Of a stretch of 55,397 nt of DNA, positions 52,835 through 55,397 are shown in pieces. The first letter of the stretch is position 1. The number at the start of each line of letters is the position of its first letter. The position numbers and the translations under genes were made by a program. Below the pieces are notes generated by a model. The model saw only the letters and a program-made list of their open reading frames with translations. It was not told the origin of the DNA and did no database searches. The DNA comes from Verrucomicrobiota bacterium (GTDB lineage: Bacteria > Verrucomicrobiota > Verrucomicrobiia > Opitutales > Opitutaceae), in NCBI GenBank assembly GCA_023386835.1, contig JAEWIY010000078.1, positions 1 through 55,397 of the forward strand. The letters run 5' to 3'.

Positions 52835-53819
52835 GCTGCCACGTCTGATCGAAAGCTTCTTTTGCAAGCGTCTCGTCGCGCAGCGAAACGTGAGCGGGCA
52901 CACAATCAGCGCCTATCGTGACGCCTTCCGGCTGTTGCTCGTGTTTGCTGAAAAGGCGACGGGCCGACGGCCTGAGCGTCTGACGCTCGCGGATCTGACG
53001 GCGGACCTCATCGGCCGGTTCTTGGACATGACAGAGCGGGAGCGGGGCAATGGGCCGCGGAGCCGGAACCTCCGTTTGACCGCATTGCGATCGTTTTATC
53101 GACACGCGTTGATTGAATGCCCTGAACACGCGGGGCTGATCCACCGCGTGCTCGCGATCCCGCCCAAACGATGCGCACGAAAGGTCGTGGGGTTCCTGAG
53201 CCAAGCGGAGGTCGCGGCGGTGCTGGATGCGATCAACCGGGGCACGTGGTTGGGCAGGCGCGACTACGCGCTCCTGCTGTTGATGATGCAGACGGGGTTG
53301 CGGCTAGCGGAGGTAACGGGCTTGAAGCCGCGCGATGTGGTCCTCGGTCCCGGAGCGCATGTGCGCTGTCACGGCAAGGGCAGGAAGGAGCGTTGCACGC
53401 CACTCACCCGCGCTACCGCCCGGGTGCTGCGCGACTGGCGAGAGCATCAGAATCCATCTGAGCCCTCCGAGTATCTCTTCCCTAGCTCACGCGGAGGAAA
53501 GCTGAGTCATGATGCGGTGCAGGATCTGCTCGCCAAACACGCGGCCGAGGCCGGGAAAAAATGCGACTCGCTTCGAGGGAGACGAGTCACGCCTCACATG
53601 TTGCGTCACACCGCGGCGATGGAGTTGCTACAGGCCGGAGTGGACCGATCTCTCATCGCGATCTGGCTGGGGCATGAGTCACTGGAGACAACGCAAGTCT
53701 ACCTCGACGCCAACCTGTCGATGAAGGAGCAAATCCTCGCGCGGACGCGACAACCCAAAGGTCGCTCGCGGCGCTTCAAACCCGGGGACCGTCTACTCGC
53801 GTTCCTTCGCAACCTCTGA
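52818..53819 (+). CDS. RIT tyrosine recombinase, third gene (RitC-like)
   Basis: This 333-aa protein is the most XerC/XerD-like of the three: N-terminal SAM-like domain (LIESFFCKRLVAQRNVSGHT, ISAYRDAFRLLLVF), then Arg in TGLRLAEVTGLKPRDVVL, Lys in CHGKGRKERCTPLT, His-x-x-Arg in TPHMLRHTAAMELLQAG, and His/Tyr in WLGHESLETTQVYLDANL. It starts at ATG 52818 within the end of the second gene and its stop touches the right inverted repeat (53820). The three genes are thus one translationally coupled operon read through the entire element. Confidence 0.88.
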   Translation: MITPNELPRLIESFFCKRLVAQRNVSGHTISAYRDAFRLLLVFAEKATGRRPERLTLADLTADLIGRFLDMTERERGNGPRSRNLRLTALRSFYRHALIECPEHAGLIHRVLAIPPKRCARKVVGFLSQAEVAAVLDAINRGTWLGRRDYALLLLMMQTGLRLAEVTGLKPRDVVLGPGAHVRCHGKGRKERCTPLTRATARVLRDWREHQNPSEPSEYLFPSSRGGKLSHDAVQDLLAKHAAEAGKKCDSLRGRRVTPHMLRHTAAMELLQAGVDRSLIAIWLGHESLETTQVYLDANLSMKEQILARTRQPKGRSRRFKPGDRLLAFLRNL

Positions 53820-53897
53820 CCAGACTATGCCGGGCGCCGCGCAGTCACCGTCGAGGCGCCAGCAGCGCTGACCCGGCATAGTCCTTCACCCGGCATA
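53820..53897 (-). repeat. RIT right terminal inverted repeat (78 bp)
   Basis: On the minus strand this is the same sequence as the left end with one base difference. It begins directly after the third recombinase stop codon. It is followed by 28 bp, including the palindrome at 53904-53925, before IS66 tnpC resumes. Confidence 0.88.
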
Positions 53898-53903
53898 GGC
53901 CAC

Positions 53904-53925
53904 TTTATGCCGGGACCGGCATAAA
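53904..53925. repeat. Palindrome next to the RIT right end
   Basis: TTTATGCCGG, two bases and CCGGCATAAA form a perfect 10-bp inverted repeat. Its TATGCCGG arm equals the terminal octamer of the RIT repeats, so it may be a leftover of an earlier RIT end or part of the insertion target. In the tnpC frame it reads LYAGPGIK and is not IS66 sequence. Confidence 0.7.
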
Positions 53926-54502
53926 GGGGGACGTGATCGACGTATTTGCTCAGCGCGACCCACGCGAGCAGTCCAGCGGAAGCATAACCGCCGGGCACCG
54001 GGCGCACTGGAGCCGGAGCGATCAGGGGTGGACGCGAGCGGTCGAGTCGGTGCCGATACTTCGGTCGCACGATCTCGCGCTTCACCAGCTTCGGCTCGAC
54101 CACATCCACCTCAAACGTCCGCTCCTCGCCGATGCGTTCGTACAGCTCCGGGTCCCGCTTCACCTCTTCGGGTATAATCTCGACCGTCTCCGCCACGGGC
54201 AGATCGGCGAAAGCCTCCGCTGGGGCCGACCGCGGCGCCTTTGCGGTCTTCTCCCGCTCGTAGGTGATCGTCTGCTTCTGCGCGACGGCCGCGGCCTCCC
54301 CCAGCTCCGCGAGCTTTAGCCGCAGTTGCGCGACATCGAGCTTCTCGCTCCTGCCACCGCCAAACATGCGCTGCTGGAACCACGCCACCTGCGCCCGCAA
54401 CACCGCGATCTCCTGCTTGAGCAGCGGGTACTCGGCGATGATCTGTTCGACCGGCGGCACGTGCGTAACCAGAAACAGGATACGCACAGCAGGCAAGATC
54501 AA
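53926..54502 (-). pseudogene. IS66 transposase TnpC, N-terminal part (split by RIT)
   Basis: The frame reads a TnpC N-terminus: THVPPVEQIIAEYPLLKQEI, VAWFQQRMFGGGRSEKLDVA (leucine-zipper-like and conserved FG/RSEKL segment), then an acidic stretch, ERIGEERTFEVDVVEPKLVK, YRHRLDRSRPPLIAPAP (zinc-like region, here without its usual Cys set), GGYASAGLLAWVALSKYVDHVPLY. At 53925 the RIT-side palindrome begins; translation would run on to a stop at 53825 in RIT sequence. The initiation codon is unclear; TTG 54502 directly follows tnpB and a GTG at about 54460 is possible. Confidence 0.82.
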
Positions 54503-54503
54503 C

Positions 54504-54851
54504 TTAACGCTCGTACCAAGGTTTTAGCGAACCGTGCTTGAGCTCCACTCCACCGACAAGAAGAGCCAATGCTTCAGGTGCAAGTGCTAGTTTGCGGCGG
54601 TCATCACTTGCTGCCGGCCAAGAGAAGCGCCCTTGCTCCAGCCGCTTGGCGAGCACCCACACACCTGTGCCATCCCAGTAGAGGAGTTTAAGCCGCGTGC
54701 GCTCCCGATTGACGAACGCATAGACCGCGCCGCTCTTCGGATCCTCCTGGAGGTGCTGAGTCACCGCGCTCCACAGCCCGTTGAACGACTTGCGCATGTC
54801 TACCGGCTGCACCGCGACGTAGATCCTGATCGCTGCTGGAAACGCGAGCAT
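54504..54851 (-). CDS. tnpB: IS66 family protein TnpB
   Basis: This 115-aa protein is IS66 Orf2: IRIYVAVQPVDMRKSFNGLW, LQEDPKSGAVYAFVNRERTR, LKLLYWDGTGVWVLAKRLEQ, GRFSWPA. TnpB is required for IS66 transposition together with TnpA and TnpC, although its biochemical role is unknown. It starts 3 bp after the tnpA stop and ends 1 bp before the TTG proposed for tnpC, so the three genes are tightly coupled. It looks intact. Confidence 0.92.
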   Translation of the reverse strand: MLAFPAAIRIYVAVQPVDMRKSFNGLWSAVTQHLQEDPKSGAVYAFVNRERTRLKLLYWDGTGVWVLAKRLEQGRFSWPAASDDRRKLALAPEALALLVGGVELKHGSLKPWYER

Positions 54852-54854
54852 CGC

Positions 54855-55211
54855 TTAACTCCTGAGCGCGCGGATCAACGCGGCCAGATCTGCTGGGTTA
54901 TCTCCACGCAGAGTGGTGCCGTCAGCCAAACGCACCTCCAATCGCCGCTCCGCTCCACCAGACGCGGTCAAGGGGAGCTGCATCTCGGCAAATCTGATCG
55001 GCGGGTTAACGTTGCGGCGCTGCTCCTTTGCCACCCAGCCAGCAAACGTCGCGTACGTGATCCGCTCCCGCCGCGCGTACTGCGCCATCGTCAATCCGCT
55101 CTGCAAGTAGTCCCGTACCACCTCGGCCCGACGCCCGGCCGGCGTAACCCTGCGCCCACGCGTATCGCGCTTCTCTCCGGTATCAACAATCTCGGCTGTG
55201 ATCGATGCCAT
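54855..55211 (-). CDS. tnpA: IS66 family protein TnpA
   Basis: This 118-aa protein is the IS66 accessory protein: a basic N-terminus (RVTPAGRRAEVVRDYLQSGL) with a helix-turn-helix-like TMAQYARRERITYATFAGWV and the C-terminal RLEVRLADGTTLRGDNPADLAALIRAL, a well-known ending of the family. It is the first gene in the IS66 operon, about 60 bp inside the right end, where its promoter must lie. It looks intact. Confidence 0.9.
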   Translation of the reverse strand: MASITAEIVDTGEKRDTRGRRVTPAGRRAEVVRDYLQSGLTMAQYARRERITYATFAGWVAKEQRRNVNPPIRFAEMQLPLTASGGAERRLEVRLADGTTLRGDNPADLAALIRALRS

Positions 55212-55245
55212 CCAGCCACTCTACCAACCGCCCGTCCCCCCGGCC

Positions 55246-55270
55246 ATGAGGTGCTCCGCCGGACGCATTC
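55246..55270 (-). repeat. Right terminal inverted repeat of IS66
   Basis: Read on the minus strand, it begins GAATGCGTCCGGCGGAGCAC then CTCAT and matches the left end apart from two bases. It directly abuts the right target duplication. Confidence 0.85.
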
Positions 55271-55278
55271 CGAGCATC
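55271..55278. repeat. Right target-site duplication of IS66 (CGAGCATC)
   Basis: This is an exact copy of 49469-49476, outside the right end. On the minus strand it encodes part of ARMLG of the interrupted IS110-family transposase. Confidence 0.85.
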
Positions 55279-55397
55279 CGCGCATCCTCCGCATCGTTCT
55301 TGGTGTGGTTGTCGGAGATGGCGCGAAGCTTACGGGCGTTCGCCACCAGCACCCGATGCCCCTGTTCCTCCAGGAAGCGGCTGACCCAGGGGCTGTG
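55279..55397 (-). mobile_element. IS110-family transposase C, N-terminal side piece (cut by window end)
   Basis: The minus strand from the window edge reads HSPWVSRFLEEQGHRVLVAN, ARKLRAISDNHTKNDAEDAR, then M-L and the IS66 insertion. TGTHSPWVSR and VANARKLRAI followed by KNDAEDA-L are the conserved second acidic segments of IS110-family DEDD transposases. Its continuation is at 49468-49319. The true N-terminus and IS end lie beyond 55397. It differs clearly from fragments A and B, which read CSSIRPP after LRAI, so it is a separate lineage or the undamaged form. Confidence 0.82.

Larger units (their letters stand above)
50518..53897 (+). mobile_element. RIT (recombinase in trio) element, 3,380 bp
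   Basis: Three overlapping tyrosine recombinase genes, all on the plus strand, are enclosed by 78-bp inverted repeats (50518-50595 and 53820-53897) that differ at one base. This is the defining structure of RIT elements, which are known in several phyla and encode no cargo. It lies antisense inside IS66 tnpC. The TnpC residues P-L-Y are encoded on both sides of the insertion but with different third bases, and 28 extra bp with a 22-bp palindrome (53904-53925) lie between the right repeat and tnpC, so the junction is not a simple short duplication. Confidence 0.88.
49477..55270 (-). mobile_element. IS66-family element (5,794 bp) carrying a nested RIT element
   Basis: The element has the IS66 gene order tnpA-tnpB-tnpC on the minus strand. 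The 25-bp ends at 49477-49501 and 55246-55270 are inverted copies (both inward as G-ATGCGTCC-G-CGGAGCACC) with two mismatches. An 8-bp target duplication CGAGCATC flanks it. Without the nested RIT it would be about 2.4 kb, a normal IS66 size. It sits inside an IS110-family transposase and restores that reading frame when removed. tnpA and tnpB look intact; tnpC is interrupted, so transposition would need another copy in trans. Confidence 0.85.

Noticed and set aside
50643..53819. Integron integrase among the three tyrosine recombinases
   Set aside because: All three lie between the 78-bp RIT inverted repeats in an overlapping operon, and no IntI-specific insertion near the HxxR box is apparent. 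They belong to the RIT element.

Overview
The window is GC-rich chromosomal DNA that looks like Verrucomicrobiota, probably Opitutales/Opitutaceae. The best marker is the 'Verru_Chthon cassette' of pseudopilin-like genes (7.5-13.9 kb), known from that phylum. The housekeeping set (rho, leuS, acs, metK/ahcY, cysI, hisF, lpxI, sppA, sufT, dus) fits a diderm heterotroph. Species assignment is inference.

Layout. 0-3.5 kb: the end of a gene entering from the left, a TonB-dependent receptor remnant, then an SDR dehydrogenase, a fumarylacetoacetate-hydrolase-type enzyme and a beta-propeller glycosidase, which read as a small sugar-catabolism operon. A tRNA-Met(CAU) follows. 3.6-6.8 kb (minus): membrane-anchored sulfotransferase, small membrane protein, arylsulfotransferase-like protein. 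6.9-13.9 kb (minus): seven-gene pseudopilin cassette in which nearly all starts overlap the previous stop; its first gene needs a +1 frame change. 14-25 kb: acs, rho, a 586-aa conserved-looking protein, hisF, cysI, and metK-ahcY. 25-29 kb: hybrid receiver/histidine kinase, CheY-like regulator, small protein, GspE/PilB ATPase and HPt protein, probably one signalling-secretion unit. 29-33.4 kb (minus): HtrA protease, an HtrA-like pseudoprotease, riboflavin synthase, UDG-like protein. 33.4-44 kb: leuS, an exopolysaccharide export unit (FecR-like, outer-membrane barrel, Wza-like, Wzc-like tyrosine kinase), lpxI, a bifunctional-nuclease-family gene, dus. 43.5-45.9 kb (minus): sppA-sufT.

45.9-55.4 kb is an accessory region of layered insertions. 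Small minus-strand cassettes (a DUF6882-like pseudogene, a toxin-antitoxin pair with a dead toxin, a secreted protein) are separated by attC-like imperfect palindromes, and no integron integrase is visible, so this looks like a CALIN-type remnant array. Two related IS110-family fragments abut attC core half-sites. A third IS110-family transposase is split by a 5,794-bp IS66 element with 25-bp inverted ends and an 8-bp target duplication. The IS66 tnpC is itself split by a 3,380-bp RIT (recombinase-in-trio) element with 78-bp inverted repeats and three tandem tyrosine recombinases. The order of events (IS110, then IS66, then RIT) can be read from the junctions.

All names rest on motif recognition by eye; no database search was possible. 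Start codons are often uncertain because many genes here lack a clear Shine-Dalgarno sequence.
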